The notes: generated by a model not told the origin, from the letters alone. Positions 17,397-27,118 are shown, counted from the first letter of the stretch. The stretch is DNA of 64,000 nucleotides from Sediminitomix flava (GCF_003149185.1 NZ_QGDO01000002.1:558001-622000); one strand, 5' to 3'. Made by a program: numbers and translations.

Positions 17397-18872
17397 ATGA
17401 GTAAAGCTATTAACCTCGTTTTTCCTCATCAACTCTTTCAAGAAAGTCCATTATTGAAAAATGGAAATGTAATTTACCTTATTGAAGAGTTTCTTTTTTT
17501 TAGACAATACTCATTTCATAAACAAAAACTAGCCTTTCACCGAGCTAGTATGAAAGCCTACCAAAGCTATTTGGAAAAGAAAGGCATAAACATAGTATAT
17601 ATTGAGGCTCATGAAAAGCGATCTGATATAAGGGTTTTACTCTCTGAGCTTACTGATGTTTCAGAAATTCATATCCTCAATCCCGTAGATGATTGGTTAG
17701 AAAAACGAATTCAAAAATGTAGTCAAGGAAAGAAAATAGTTTTCTACGATAATCCATCTTTTCTAAATACAGAAGAAGAGCTTTCCGCTTTTTTTAGAGC
17801 TGATAAGAAGTCTTTTTTCCAAACAACGTTTTACAAACAAGAGCGAAAGAAAAGAGGTATTCTCATAGATGATACACAAAATCCTGTTGGTGGAAAATGG
17901 ACTTACGATCAAGATAACCGAAAGAAATATCCGAAAGGCAAAACACCACCTGCCGTAGAATTCCCAAAGACCTCAGAATTATGGAAAGACGCTGTCAATT
18001 ATATTCAAAAACACTTCGATAATAATTTAGGAAAACTCACAGACAGCCCTCTTTATCCTCTCACTTTTCAAGAATCTCAAAACTGGCTTAAACAATTCTT
18101 AGCTACACGTTTTCATGAATTCGGAATTTATGAAGATGCAATCGTTAAGGATGAATCTACTCTCAATCACAGCATACTTTCTCCCCTCATCAATACAGGT
18201 TTGATTTTGCCACAAGATATCATTGAGCAAAGTTTAGCCTATGCTGAAACAAATGAAATCCCTCTAAACTCTACCGAAGGATTTATCCGTCAGATTATTG
18301 GATGGCGAGAGTTTATAAGAGGAATGTATATCTGTAAAGGAGTTGAATCTAGAACTAAGAATTATTGGGGATTTTCAAGAAAAATTCCACAAAGCTTCTA
18401 CGATGCTACTACTGGAATTGCGCCTATTGATCATACAATTAAGAAAGTACTCGAAACAGGCTACTGTCATCATATTGAACGTTTGATGATTTTAGGCAAT
18501 TTCATGTTACTCTGCGAATTTGATCCCAATGAAGTTTACAGATGGTTCATGGAGTTATTTATAGATGCTTATGATTGGGTGATGGTTCCAAATGTCTATG
18601 GCATGAGTCAGTTTGCAGATGGAGGACTGTTTGCTACAAAACCTTACATCGGAGGATCAAATTACATTCGTAAAATGAGTGACTATCCGAAAGGAGATTG
18701 GGAACCGATATGGGATGGACTTTTCTGGCGATTTATTCACCATCATCAAGAAGTTTTCAGTAAAAATCAGCGAATGTCTATGCTTTATCATTCACTTTTA
18801 AGAATGGATGAGGGAAAGAGAGCTATTCACTTACAAAATGCTGAAGCATTCCTTAATTCATTAGATCAATGA
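17397..18872 (+). CDS. Cryptochrome/photolyase-related FAD protein lacking the iron-sulfur cysteines
   Basis: Flavoprotein of 491 residues of the deoxyribodipyrimidine-photolyase-related (FeS-BCP/PhrB, CryB) family, which repairs (6-4) photoproducts or acts as a blue-light receptor. The N-terminal Rossmann domain (about 1-200) would hold an antenna chromophore; the C-terminal helical FAD domain has IGWREFIRGMY, the ERLMILGNFMLL helix, DAYDWVMVPNVYGMSQFADGG split over the expected site, and KPYIGGSNYIRKMS. In PhrB the next segment carries [4Fe-4S] Cys ligands (YC..C and CPF); here it reads SDYPKGDW ... WDGLFW, with no Cys at those positions. The cluster has therefore been lost, as in a Bacteroidetes-type side branch. 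The gene stands alone. Confidence 0.82.
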   Translation: MSKAINLVFPHQLFQESPLLKNGNVIYLIEEFLFFRQYSFHKQKLAFHRASMKAYQSYLEKKGINIVYIEAHEKRSDIRVLLSELTDVSEIHILNPVDDWLEKRIQKCSQGKKIVFYDNPSFLNTEEELSAFFRADKKSFFQTTFYKQERKKRGILIDDTQNPVGGKWTYDQDNRKKYPKGKTPPAVEFPKTSELWKDAVNYIQKHFDNNLGKLTDSPLYPLTFQESQNWLKQFLATRFHEFGIYEDAIVKDESTLNHSILSPLINTGLILPQDIIEQSLAYAETNEIPLNSTEGFIRQIIGWREFIRGMYICKGVESRTKNYWGFSRKIPQSFYDATTGIAPIDHTIKKVLETGYCHHIERLMILGNFMLLCEFDPNEVYRWFMELFIDAYDWVMVPNVYGMSQFADGGLFATKPYIGGSNYIRKMSDYPKGDWEPIWDGLFWRFIHHHQEVFSKNQRMSMLYHSLLRMDEGKRAIHLQNAEAFLNSLDQ

Positions 18873-19300
18873 TTAACTTCCCTAACAGATTCATTTGATG
18901 TAACATTGATAATAAATCCCCTCTATTTTAATAATTTCTCCCCCATCAATCTTTTTCTAGTCTAAAATCAAAAGGCTGTCTAGTAAGGATTCAATTATCA
19001 GAATGAAGCAACAATCATAGAACACTGGTTTACAGGCTATATACAAATTATTCTTCACAATAATTTCTCACTCAAATACCTTTTGTACAGTTGAACAATT
19101 TTAGCCTCTTAAAAAATTACTGTTTTGTACATTTTTAGTCTATTACCATAACTTGACTTTAAATGTATCTGTAACAATTATTACTTCAAGAATATCAGAC
19201 CGAATTAAAAAGCTTTACCGATACCTTTTCTCTAAAGGATATCTAAAAGGAGCTGTTTTCGCTACCTCAAGACCTTGAAGAATCATAAAACAAAAAGGAT
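18873..19300 (+). other. 428-base intergenic region upstream of the GH86 gene
   Basis: No ORF with gene-like properties and no convincing terminator for the photolyase-like gene. The middle holds the duplicated TTTTGTACA motif listed separately. The last 130 bases are the likely leader of the agarase gene; the bases before its ATG (AAAAAGGAT) do not form a well-spaced Shine-Dalgarno site. Confidence 0.6.
19081..19131 (+). promoter_or_regulatory. Candidate operator: direct repeat of TTTTGTACA
   Basis: TTTTGTACA occurs at 19081-19089 and again at 19123-19131, 42 bases apart (about four helical turns), each preceded by TAC and followed by an A/T run ending TTTAG. The first copy lies in an imperfect palindrome TTGTACAGTTGAACAA (19083-19098). 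Position 170-220 bases before the GH86 start suits a carbohydrate-responsive regulator; the protein is unknown. Confidence 0.35.
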
Positions 19301-21529
19301 ATGTTACAGAAAAATATTTTTTGGCTTTGCTTGATCATAACTTTTACCTCAACGATTACCAAAGCTCAAACTATTGCAATTGATGTCAATTTGAATGTCA
19401 ATCATAAGATTGGAACATCCACAGATTTTGAGCGAGATAAGTTCATAACAATACATGCAGATATAGATGATAGAGATTGGTATGACGCTGAAAACTTCAC
19501 AGACAATCTCATTGATCAATTCTTAAATGGTTATGATGTATATATGGGTAGAAATACTGGAGGTGTACAGTGGATTATGAATGGTGTCATGCGTGAAGAC
19601 CCTAACCGTCCTGGCTATGCCGATGTCACTCATATTGAATCTGAAGGTTTAAAAAGAAGAAATAATTACGCGAGTAACAATACCTATCATGCTTATGAGC
19701 ATAGGAATAATAAAATCTTATGTACACAATTACATCCATTTTACCCTGATGGCAAAAAGACAAATAAAGGATGGGCATTTTCTCAAACAGATACTGAAGA
19801 AGAGCCTTTAGGTACAGCAAGTGGTGAATTCTATGCACACTATATCAATAACTTTTTTGGGACAGGCGGAAACACTGGACAACCAGCACCTACTTATGTA
19901 GAAATTACCAATGAACCGCTTTGGGATCTTTACAATGAGATTGATAATGCATTCAAATTTCATAGAACTGTGGCACAACAAATCAAAAAGATAAGTCCAA
20001 ATACTAAAATTGGAGGATTCTGTACCGCATTTCCAAACTTAGAAGAAGACAATTTCCAACGTTGGGAAAACAGATGGAAAAAATTCATGGATACTTCGGG
20101 TGATTTAATGGACTCGTGGGCTATTCATTTATATGATTTCCCAGCAATTGGCGGAAAAAAGAAACTGAGACGAGGCAGTAATGTAGAGGCTACTTTTGAT
20201 ATGATGGAACAATACAGTACGATGCTTTTTGGAGAGGTAAAACCTTTCCTCATCACTGAATTTGGAGCTTCTTCTCATGACTACAAAGGTACTTGGTCGC
20301 CTTATCTAGATTACTTGCACAATACGGCTGCAAACGCATTGGTAATGCAATTCATGGAACGTGCCAATAATATCGGAACAGCTATCAACTATACGATGTT
20401 GAAAGCAACTTGGGGAAGTCCTTCAGTAGACAATGTATGGAGTGCGAGATTATTACGCCGTAAGGATGAACCTGTAAGCCTAACAGGTGAATGGGTTTAC
20501 TCAGATAGAGTACATTTCTACCAACTATGGTCAGATGTAAAAGGAACAAGGGTCGATGCCTTCCAACATAATTTAGATATTCTCACAGATGCCTATGTTG
20601 ATGGAGATAAAGCATATGTAATTATGAACAACTTGGCTTGGGAAGACAAAAACGTAAAAATCAATTTATTTGAAGATGCTGGACTTTCTATAAATACGCT
20701 CAAAAAAAAGCACTACAGATTAGATGATACGAATGCTTCCGCTGACAAAAATGGTGGAAAATTAGAGACGATTAATTACTCATCTGATATTCCTGAAACA
20801 TTTATAATTGGAGCAGAAGGTACTATGATTTTAGAATATACGTTCTCAGGTCAGATTGCTATAACAGATACTTCTCAAGAAATAAAGCATTATGCCCAAG
20901 AATACTACAAACCGATCAAAGCAAATACAGCTGAAGTATTCCATATTAATGGAGTGACTATTGGGACTTATGGGGAAGCAATGCTCAGATTAGGCTTAGG
21001 TCGAGCACATAACAAATCGTTACGTCCTTCAATTCAGTTCAACGGTACGGACTTAGAAGTTCCTGAGAACTTTAGAGGGGATGAACAAGTAGATAGAGAT
21101 ACCTTCTTTGGCGTGCTAGAAATACCTGTTCCTTACGAATTGCTAGAAAGTAGTAACACAGTAAGCGTAACATTCCCCGATTCTGACGGCCATATTAGTT
21201 CAGTAGCCATGCAGGCTTACGAATTTTCTAAAGCACTTGGAAGAAGTACAGAAGATCAAGGTGGTGAAGATGAAAACATAACTAGTACTGATGGCAAATT
21301 GGGCAAAGTCAATGTTTATCCGAACCCTGCCGACTCTTACGTTATTTTTGATGTATCGGGTGAAGCAGAATTTTCTCTTCAGATATTTAATCTTATGGGA
21401 CAAAAAGTATTAAGCGATCAAGCTTACAGTGGAAAACAAATAGATACTAGCGGTTTAAAAAATGGCGTATATTTCTATAATATCCATTTAGGAGATACAG
21501 TTTTGAAAGGAACTTTTGTCATTTCATAG
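19301..21529 (+). CDS. GH86 beta-agarase/beta-porphyranase with T9SS sorting domain
   Basis: Secreted endo-hydrolase of red-algal galactans, 742 residues. A signal peptide ends near residue 23 (ITKAQT). The GH86 (beta/alpha)8 core contains VEITNEPLW with the acid/base Glu (about 206) and FLITEFGASSHD with the nucleophile Glu (about 321); beta-sandwich regions follow. The last 75 residues are a type A T9SS sorting domain (VNVYPNPADSYV, then GVYFYNI and a short basic end), so it is secreted through the outer membrane and probably attached to the surface. It stands alone, without SusCD, sulfatase or GH117 genes nearby. Agarose versus porphyran specificity cannot be decided here. Confidence 0.88.
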   Translation: MLQKNIFWLCLIITFTSTITKAQTIAIDVNLNVNHKIGTSTDFERDKFITIHADIDDRDWYDAENFTDNLIDQFLNGYDVYMGRNTGGVQWIMNGVMREDPNRPGYADVTHIESEGLKRRNNYASNNTYHAYEHRNNKILCTQLHPFYPDGKKTNKGWAFSQTDTEEEPLGTASGEFYAHYINNFFGTGGNTGQPAPTYVEITNEPLWDLYNEIDNAFKFHRTVAQQIKKISPNTKIGGFCTAFPNLEEDNFQRWENRWKKFMDTSGDLMDSWAIHLYDFPAIGGKKKLRRGSNVEATFDMMEQYSTMLFGEVKPFLITEFGASSHDYKGTWSPYLDYLHNTAANALVMQFMERANNIGTAINYTMLKATWGSPSVDNVWSARLLRRKDEPVSLTGEWVYSDRVHFYQLWSDVKGTRVDAFQHNLDILTDAYVDGDKAYVIMNNLAWEDKNVKINLFEDAGLSINTLKKKHYRLDDTNASADKNGGKLETINYSSDIPETFIIGAEGTMILEYTFSGQIAITDTSQEIKHYAQEYYKPIKANTAEVFHINGVTIGTYGEAMLRLGLGRAHNKSLRPSIQFNGTDLEVPENFRGDEQVDRDTFFGVLEIPVPYELLESSNTVSVTFPDSDGHISSVAMQAYEFSKALGRSTEDQGGEDENITSTDGKLGKVNVYPNPADSYVIFDVSGEAEFSLQIFNLMGQKVLSDQAYSGKQIDTSGLKNGVYFYNIHLGDTVLKGTFVIS

Positions 21530-21552
21530 GATTACACTCTATTTTCTAGTTT

Positions 21553-21597
21553 AAAAAAATGGCTCATATGATCTGAAATACAGTAATATGAGCCATT
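21553..21597. terminator. Bidirectional terminator between convergent genes
   Basis: Perfect 12-base-pair stem AATGGCTCATAT / ATATGAGCCATT with a 16-base loop. On the - strand it is followed by seven T, so it best serves the radical SAM gene; on the + strand an A/T-rich stretch follows and it can also end the agarase transcript. Confidence 0.85.
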
Positions 21598-21622
21598 ATT
21601 TATAATTGAGTAAATCTTCTGA

Positions 21623-23833
21623 TTAGAGCCTAATCAATAACATTCCATGTTTTCGGAGTGTTTGCCACAAATGTCCATTGATAAACCGATTAAAGTCAGG
21701 GTGAACGTGTTGTAAATAGCTGTTCGCTAAATCCTGTAATTTAAGACTTTCTTCACTTCTGATATCAAAAGCTTCAAAATGATCTAACAACCACTCCGCT
21801 TCTTTTGCCGAAGTTTTTACTTCAAACCCACCTTGTCGATCTGCAAAATAGAGATGTGCTTTACGCTCTTTTTTTCCTTTTCTATTGAGTGTGAAATACT
21901 CTACCTCTGGCATTTTCCCTAAGAAAATAACCGTATGGTCAATCTTAGATACATCCTTCTTAAGCGGCTTACTGATTGCCTCTTCAATTAGGAATGGAGG
22001 ATGAGTTGTTTCTTCCGTTTCAAAATCGAACCACTCATTAACAGGCCAGTCCAAACAAAGTCCATGCATATAGTTAAATATTGCCTTGTTCAATCCCTCA
22101 GTAAACATATCATGGTCGCAGCCTTCTGGGTCTTCATGCCAAAGATCATTTTCTGCAAAGCCTTCAAATTCTGGCCCTACACGCACTACACCATATTCTT
22201 CTGGGTTCTTTCCAACAGGACTATGTGCTGTCATTGAGAATCTGTGCCAAAAGCCCGACTGAATAATGTTATGTTCAAACAACTGACGAACAACTTCTAA
22301 AGAATCAATTGTTTCTTGTTCAGTTTGTGTCGGGAATCCATACATCAGATAGGCATGTACCATAATCCCTGCCTCAGTAAATCCTTTGTTGACTTGCGCA
22401 ACTTGCTCAATTGAAACCCCTTTCTTCATTTTATTCAACAAACGATCTGAAGCTACTTCCAATCCTCCAGAAACGGCTATACATCCAGATTTTGCTAATA
22501 GCTGACACAAATCTGGAGTAAATGTTTTCTCAAAACGAATATTTGTCCACCAAGTGATATGCACTCTTCTTTTGATTAACTCCAAAGCCAAATCTCGAAG
22601 AACCAATGGCGGTGCAGCTTCGTCTACAAAGTGGAATCCTGTCTGCCCTGTTTGTTCAATAACACCTTCAATTCTATCCACCAATTGTTCGGCAGGGGCT
22701 GCGTCATAACGGCTGATGTAATCTAAAGTAACATCACAGAAAGTACATTTTTTCCAATAACAACCATGTGCTAAAGTCAGCTTATTCCATCGTCCATCAG
22801 ACCAAAGTCTGTGCATTGGGTTTACCACCTCAATAATTGAAAGGTAGCTATCCAATGGTAATCCTTCATAATTTGGAACACCGACTTCTGTATGTGGAAT
22901 ATGAGGACCTTGAGAAGTATTGATATATTCAACGGCATGATCTCTTCTCACGAAGGTGCGTTGCAGTTGATCTATTTCAATTTCTCCTTTAAAATATTTT
23001 GTCAATTGGAGTAATGGACCTTCGCCATCATCCAATGTGATGAAATCTATATAATCAAAAACTCTTGGGTCTTCCAAGCTGCGTAGTTCCGTATTCGGAA
23101 AACCGCCACCCATTATCACTTTAATGTCTGGGTAATATTGCTTGAGGTATTGACCACATTTGAAAGCACCGTATAAATTACCCGGGAATGGCACTGAGAA
23201 TGCCACTACATCAGGTTCAACTTCTTCAATATACTCTTCAAGAATAGAGAGTAATGCGAGGTCAAGGAAAGAAACAGGTTCTTCCAAAGCTTCTTGCATT
23301 TCATCAAAAGAAGATGCTGATCGACCTAACTTTTCGGCGTATCTGCTAAATCCAAAATAAGGACTGATCGCTTCTTTGATCAAATCGCCTAAATCTTCGA
23401 TATATAGCGTAGCCAAATGACGTGCATGGTCTTGAATACCCATAGTTCCGAATGCCCAATCCAATTCTTGCAATTGGTCAAAACGGCTCCCCTGCGGAAG
23501 AAAATCAGTATTACAAATGCTATGTGCTAAAGTTGAGTTTTTGTTCTGAAGAAAAGCAATCACTGCATCAATCGTACTGATATAATCTTCCTCCAAAGCC
23601 AAAACTCTTAAGCTTGCCTCTGAAAGATATTCTGCCTGTCTTGCTTCCTCAAACACCTGAATAAGACCTTCTCGATTGAAAATTCTCAAAATCAAGTCTA
23701 TTCCCAAGTCTCCTTGTTCAGAAGGTATATCATACTGATCCAAAAAACCCTTGATATAAGCCGTAGCCGGATAAGGTGTATTCAGCTGTGTCAGCGGTGG
23801 TGTCAGTAACAAAAACTTCGGTTGCGTCGTCAT
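21623..23833 (-). CDS. B12-binding-type radical SAM protein
   Basis: Large radical SAM enzyme of 736 residues. The ATG at 23833 is preferred to a TTG three codons upstream. The N-terminal part has a cobalamin-binding-like Rossmann region (VVAFSVPFPGNLYGAF, then VIMGGGFPN near residues 215-255), though no DxHxxG cobalamin His motif is visible. The [4Fe-4S] ligands are GCYWKKCTFC, a C-x4-C-x2-C variant of CxxxCxxC known in this branch, near residue 365. Downstream are VSGGLEVASDRLL and AYLMYGFPTQTEQET, typical of the radical SAM barrel. Substrate unknown. It is divergent from the membrane-protein gene across about 160 bases. Confidence 0.82.
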   Translation of the reverse strand: MTTQPKFLLLTPPLTQLNTPYPATAYIKGFLDQYDIPSEQGDLGIDLILRIFNREGLIQVFEEARQAEYLSEASLRVLALEEDYISTIDAVIAFLQNKNSTLAHSICNTDFLPQGSRFDQLQELDWAFGTMGIQDHARHLATLYIEDLGDLIKEAISPYFGFSRYAEKLGRSASSFDEMQEALEEPVSFLDLALLSILEEYIEEVEPDVVAFSVPFPGNLYGAFKCGQYLKQYYPDIKVIMGGGFPNTELRSLEDPRVFDYIDFITLDDGEGPLLQLTKYFKGEIEIDQLQRTFVRRDHAVEYINTSQGPHIPHTEVGVPNYEGLPLDSYLSIIEVVNPMHRLWSDGRWNKLTLAHGCYWKKCTFCDVTLDYISRYDAAPAEQLVDRIEGVIEQTGQTGFHFVDEAAPPLVLRDLALELIKRRVHITWWTNIRFEKTFTPDLCQLLAKSGCIAVSGGLEVASDRLLNKMKKGVSIEQVAQVNKGFTEAGIMVHAYLMYGFPTQTEQETIDSLEVVRQLFEHNIIQSGFWHRFSMTAHSPVGKNPEEYGVVRVGPEFEGFAENDLWHEDPEGCDHDMFTEGLNKAIFNYMHGLCLDWPVNEWFDFETEETTHPPFLIEEAISKPLKKDVSKIDHTVIFLGKMPEVEYFTLNRKGKKERKAHLYFADRQGGFEVKTSAKEAEWLLDHFEAFDIRSEESLKLQDLANSYLQHVHPDFNRFINGHLWQTLRKHGMLLIRL

Positions 23834-23995
23834 CTCCCTCAATATTCAATTTAATTCAAACACAAAAGTACGGAATTCAAGCTTTTTCCTATACCTAGAT
23901 GTATAAATTCATGTAAATAGCTTGGCAAAAAAGCCCGAGATACAATAATTTATACTTTCTAACTTTTTAAATTAAAGTCTAGTAAAAATCATATT

Positions 23996-25273
23996 ATGGA
24001 AAAACCATCTACCCGTCAAAAACTACCTAAGTGGCTCGTCAACATACAATACAATAGTTGGGAACCCGAATTGTTTATTTCTGGAGGAGCTATTTTCACC
24101 CTTCTTCAAATTCCACAATGGCTTAACCAACAAAGTATTCTGATTAAACAACAAACAGGTTTTATAGAATCTATATTGATTGCTCACTTCCTATTGGTAG
24201 CTATCAACGGACTTACTTTAGGTTTTGCCCTGCATATCATTATGCGTGGTTTCTGGATCGGGATGGTTTGCCTTAGCTACGTTTATCCACAAGGAGCTAA
24301 CATCGCAAAAATGAAATTTGCAGAAAATTTTGAGAATCATTTAGAAAAAGAACCCGATATCGTAAGTTTTGTAGATCGACTCGAACAGATTTGTAGCCTT
24401 GTTTTTGCTTTCTCATTCATCTTCTTTTTGGTCATTATCGGAGCACTCGTTACAGCTATGGTTATTATTCCGCATAGTGCTTTAGAAGCTCAAATAGGTG
24501 CTCAACTTTTTATGGGTTTACGAGTACTATCGGGCTTTGGAATGCTTCTCGCATTTATTTATATGCTAGACTTCTTGACACTTGGCTGGATTAAAAAACA
24601 GAAACATTTGGCAAGATTGTATTATCCGATTTATATGGTATTCTCTATTTTGACTTTAGCTTTTGCGTACCGTTCGGCATACTACACATTTATCACCAAT
24701 ACGAAACCATATAAAGCCTACCTCACCTTCGCAGTATTTATCATTAGTTCTTTTTTAATGACAGCCGCTTTAAGTCCTGTGGCAAAAAAGGAAAATGAAG
24801 ATCGTCTACTTCTCAGTTATTCTAATGGTTCAGAAGAATTGCACTTAGATTGTTATGAAAATTTACGAGATCATTCAGAACTGATTCAAAGAGCCACAAT
24901 TCAGTCCGATATTATTGCTGAAGATTACATCAAACTCTTTGTTGTGCATCATAAAATCATGGAAAGGGCTATTGGAGAAAAATGGATTGCAGAAAATGTA
25001 GGAGAAACAATGGATAAAATTGAGTTTATGAAAAAGCTCTACGAAGTAACTCTAGATGGTAAACTTCAACAAAATATCAAATGGCGATTCTTTGAACACC
25101 CTCAAACACAAGAGCGAGGAATTATCGCATATATCCATATCAAAGATGTAGATGCTGGGGAGCATCGAATTAACGTCAATCTCTGTCAGCAGATAAAACT
25201 CGATCAAAAAATACTTGAAGACTATGGCATCAATATGGGAATGTATGCTGCTATACCCTTCTGGAGAGAATAA
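23996..25273 (+). CDS. Six-helix membrane protein, unknown function
   Basis: Protein of 425 residues that I cannot assign. Hydrophobic segments lie at about 20-40, 58-98 (probably two), 137-163, 176-198, 214-236 and 240-260, followed by a soluble C-terminal domain of about 160 residues with charged helices. No signal peptide and no catalytic motif. The WEPELFISGGA start and the soluble tail resemble inner-membrane proteins found across Bacteroidetes without known role. Single-gene transcript with its own terminator. Confidence 0.65.
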   Translation: MEKPSTRQKLPKWLVNIQYNSWEPELFISGGAIFTLLQIPQWLNQQSILIKQQTGFIESILIAHFLLVAINGLTLGFALHIIMRGFWIGMVCLSYVYPQGANIAKMKFAENFENHLEKEPDIVSFVDRLEQICSLVFAFSFIFFLVIIGALVTAMVIIPHSALEAQIGAQLFMGLRVLSGFGMLLAFIYMLDFLTLGWIKKQKHLARLYYPIYMVFSILTLAFAYRSAYYTFITNTKPYKAYLTFAVFIISSFLMTAALSPVAKKENEDRLLLSYSNGSEELHLDCYENLRDHSELIQRATIQSDIIAEDYIKLFVVHHKIMERAIGEKWIAENVGETMDKIEFMKKLYEVTLDGKLQQNIKWRFFEHPQTQERGIIAYIHIKDVDAGEHRINVNLCQQIKLDQKILEDYGINMGMYAAIPFWRE

Positions 25274-25283
25274 AGAGTCAATA

Positions 25284-25315
25284 AAAAATCCTATCAAAAT
25301 CTGATGGGATTTTTT
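25284..25315 (+). terminator. Rho-independent terminator
   Basis: Thirteen-base-pair stem AAAAATCCTATCA / TGATGGGATTTTT (one T-G) with a 5-base loop; the T run is in the 3' arm. It lies 11 bases after the membrane-protein stop. Confidence 0.88.
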
Positions 25316-25389
25316 AGTTATAAATATCATCTCTTCTTAATCTTAGAAAAAGTATCTTTCACCCGTTTTAAAATTTACTTTTCGAAATC

Positions 25390-26121
25390 ATGAAAATTGC
25401 ATTCATTTCAGATATTCATGCCAATCTACCTGCTTTAGAAGCTGTATTAGCTGATATTGATCAAATACAAGCTGATTTTATTTTTTGCTTAGGCGACTTG
25501 ATAGGCTACAATATTTGGCCTAATGAAGTTGTGGAAGAAATAAGAAAAAGACGTATCCCAACCATCATGGGAAATCATGATGAGGCACAGCTTTTTCCTT
25601 TTACACACGAAGACAAAAACTCAAACAGAGGGATTACAAGAGAAATGTTGAACGACGAAAATCATGCTTATTGCGTTCAACTTCCTCGACAACTGTTCTT
25701 CGATTTTCAAACCGAAGAAGGAAATGCGAGAATTCAATTGGTACATGGTAGCCCAAAAGCGATCAATGATTATTTCACGGTAGATTATCCTGAAGAAGAA
25801 GCTTTAAAATTTATGGAAGAAGCCAACTCACATATCATTTTATGCGGGCACACTCATAAACCCTATCATAGAATCATTACGGCTTCTGATCAAACGTTCA
25901 GACATGTCATCAATGTCGGTTCAGTAGGAAAACCTAAAGATGGAAACCCAAAAGCATGTTATGCTTTAATGGAGTTAAAATCAGAAATGTCATTGAGTGA
26001 TAAAAACATGATTTCTATCGAGTTCAGAAGAGTGGCATATGATCATGAAAAAGCTGTACAAGCAGTGATGGATAGTCCTTTTCCTGAGGCTTATGCTGAA
26101 GCACTTAGAAATAGTAAATAA
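25390..26121 (+). CDS. Calcineurin-like metallophosphoesterase
   Basis: Cytoplasmic phosphoesterase of 243 residues, YfcE/MJ0936-like. All dinuclear metal motifs are present: DIH (Asp8, His10), LGDLIGY, GNHDE, a single His in LVHGSP and GHTHKPY. The family includes phosphodiesterases active on simple aryl diesters; the real substrate is unknown. It is monocistronic, with a very strong terminator downstream. Confidence 0.87.
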   Translation: MKIAFISDIHANLPALEAVLADIDQIQADFIFCLGDLIGYNIWPNEVVEEIRKRRIPTIMGNHDEAQLFPFTHEDKNSNRGITREMLNDENHAYCVQLPRQLFFDFQTEEGNARIQLVHGSPKAINDYFTVDYPEEEALKFMEEANSHIILCGHTHKPYHRIITASDQTFRHVINVGSVGKPKDGNPKACYALMELKSEMSLSDKNMISIEFRRVAYDHEKAVQAVMDSPFPEAYAEALRNSK

Positions 26122-26130
26122 GTTTAATAG

Positions 26131-26169
26131 AAAAAAGGTTAGCATTCTTAAGAATACTAACCTTTTTTT
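26131..26169. terminator. Strong bidirectional terminator
   Basis: AAAAAAGGTTAG / CTAACCTTTTTT arms around an inner palindrome ATTCTTAAGAAT with one mismatch between; T runs on both strands. Located between the convergent phosphoesterase gene and the secreted-protein gene at 26190. Confidence 0.92.
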
Positions 26170-26189
26170 GATAAGTAGTAAATCAGACT

Positions 26190-26918
26190 TTATAGCGTCC
26201 CTTCTTTAGACTCTGCTCCACATTCTGAGAATTTCACAGCATGTTTAGACAAATCTCTCCACTTTGGCGATGCGTATTCTGCAACAACAGCTTCACAGCT
26301 TCCCCACATTGGTTTAAACTCAGCACTGTAGTCTTTTTTCTTTAATCTAGTAGCAACATCGCTTTGCCCTACTACTTTTACATAATACGACTTTGCAATA
26401 CCACCAGCTTTTATTGGTCCAACTCCGATAGATGCTGTCTCACCAGCCATTGGATCATGATAGATTTTTACGCTCTTTGAGAAAGTTGGGTTCAACAACT
26501 GAACCAACAAAGTCAATTGCTTTTTCTTTACTTGAACCTTCGAATTTTCGAAATAAGCATAATTCTTACCCAACAAATCTTGGTCTAGCTTGTCATCAGT
26601 CCATCTACGAGCATCATTCAAAAAATCAATCGCTTTGCCTAGTTTATCTAAACCACTTGGCGGTAAATACATGTGCTTTACCTGATCTGGCGTTAGTTTG
26701 TGTTTTTTCCCTTCCAAATCCACGATTTTGATTTCTTCAATCAAACCTTTCTTACGGTCTACGTCTTTAAGTGTTCCTTTGATTTCAGTACCATCAGCTA
26801 GAGTGATATAAGCTGTTTTTTTGTGTGAATACTGGAAAGTAGGTGTCAGTAGTTCTTGAGCAAATACGGGCGAAATAAAAATACAAAGTGCAAAAAGTGT
26901 TATTATTTTTTTCAACAT
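26190..26918 (-). CDS. Secreted protein of unknown function
   Basis: Product of 242 residues with a signal peptide (KK start, hydrophobic core, cleavage after VFA near residue 20). The mature N-terminus (about 30-75) looks like a small beta-barrel (YITLADGTEIKGTLKDV, with a hydrophobic ending KHMYLPPSG), a pattern common in periplasmic Bacteroidetes proteins that begin with an SH3-like fold. The rest is mixed alpha/beta with five Cys-poor strands. No family recognised. It is separated from the operon to its right by a terminator, so it is its own transcript. Confidence 0.65.
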   Translation of the reverse strand: MLKKIITLFALCIFISPVFAQELLTPTFQYSHKKTAYITLADGTEIKGTLKDVDRKKGLIEEIKIVDLEGKKHKLTPDQVKHMYLPPSGLDKLGKAIDFLNDARRWTDDKLDQDLLGKNYAYFENSKVQVKKKQLTLLVQLLNPTFSKSVKIYHDPMAGETASIGVGPIKAGGIAKSYYVKVVGQSDVATRLKKKDYSAEFKPMWGSCEAVVAEYASPKWRDLSKHAVKFSECGAESKEGTL

Positions 26919-27056
26919 AACTAAAGTAAAAATAAGTCAATGATTAATTATTTAACTTCAATTAAATTAAAGGTTTCCCGTTAAAACCACAAGCCAAATC
27001 ATATAATCCCACAAAATAATAACAATTCATAAATCGCTATATTTCAATTTTTTATT

Positions 27057-27092
27057 AAAAAAAAAGAGAGCCTTAATAAATAAGACTCTCTT
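27057..27092 (-). terminator. Terminator of the secreted caspase operon
   Basis: On the - strand: AAGAGAG ... CTCTCTT with an inner TTA/TAA pair, followed by nine T. It lies 26 bases past the stop of the FG-GAP gene and marks the end of the six-gene operon. Confidence 0.82.
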
Positions 27093-27118
27093 CTATAATT
27101 AGAATTCAGTAATAGATT

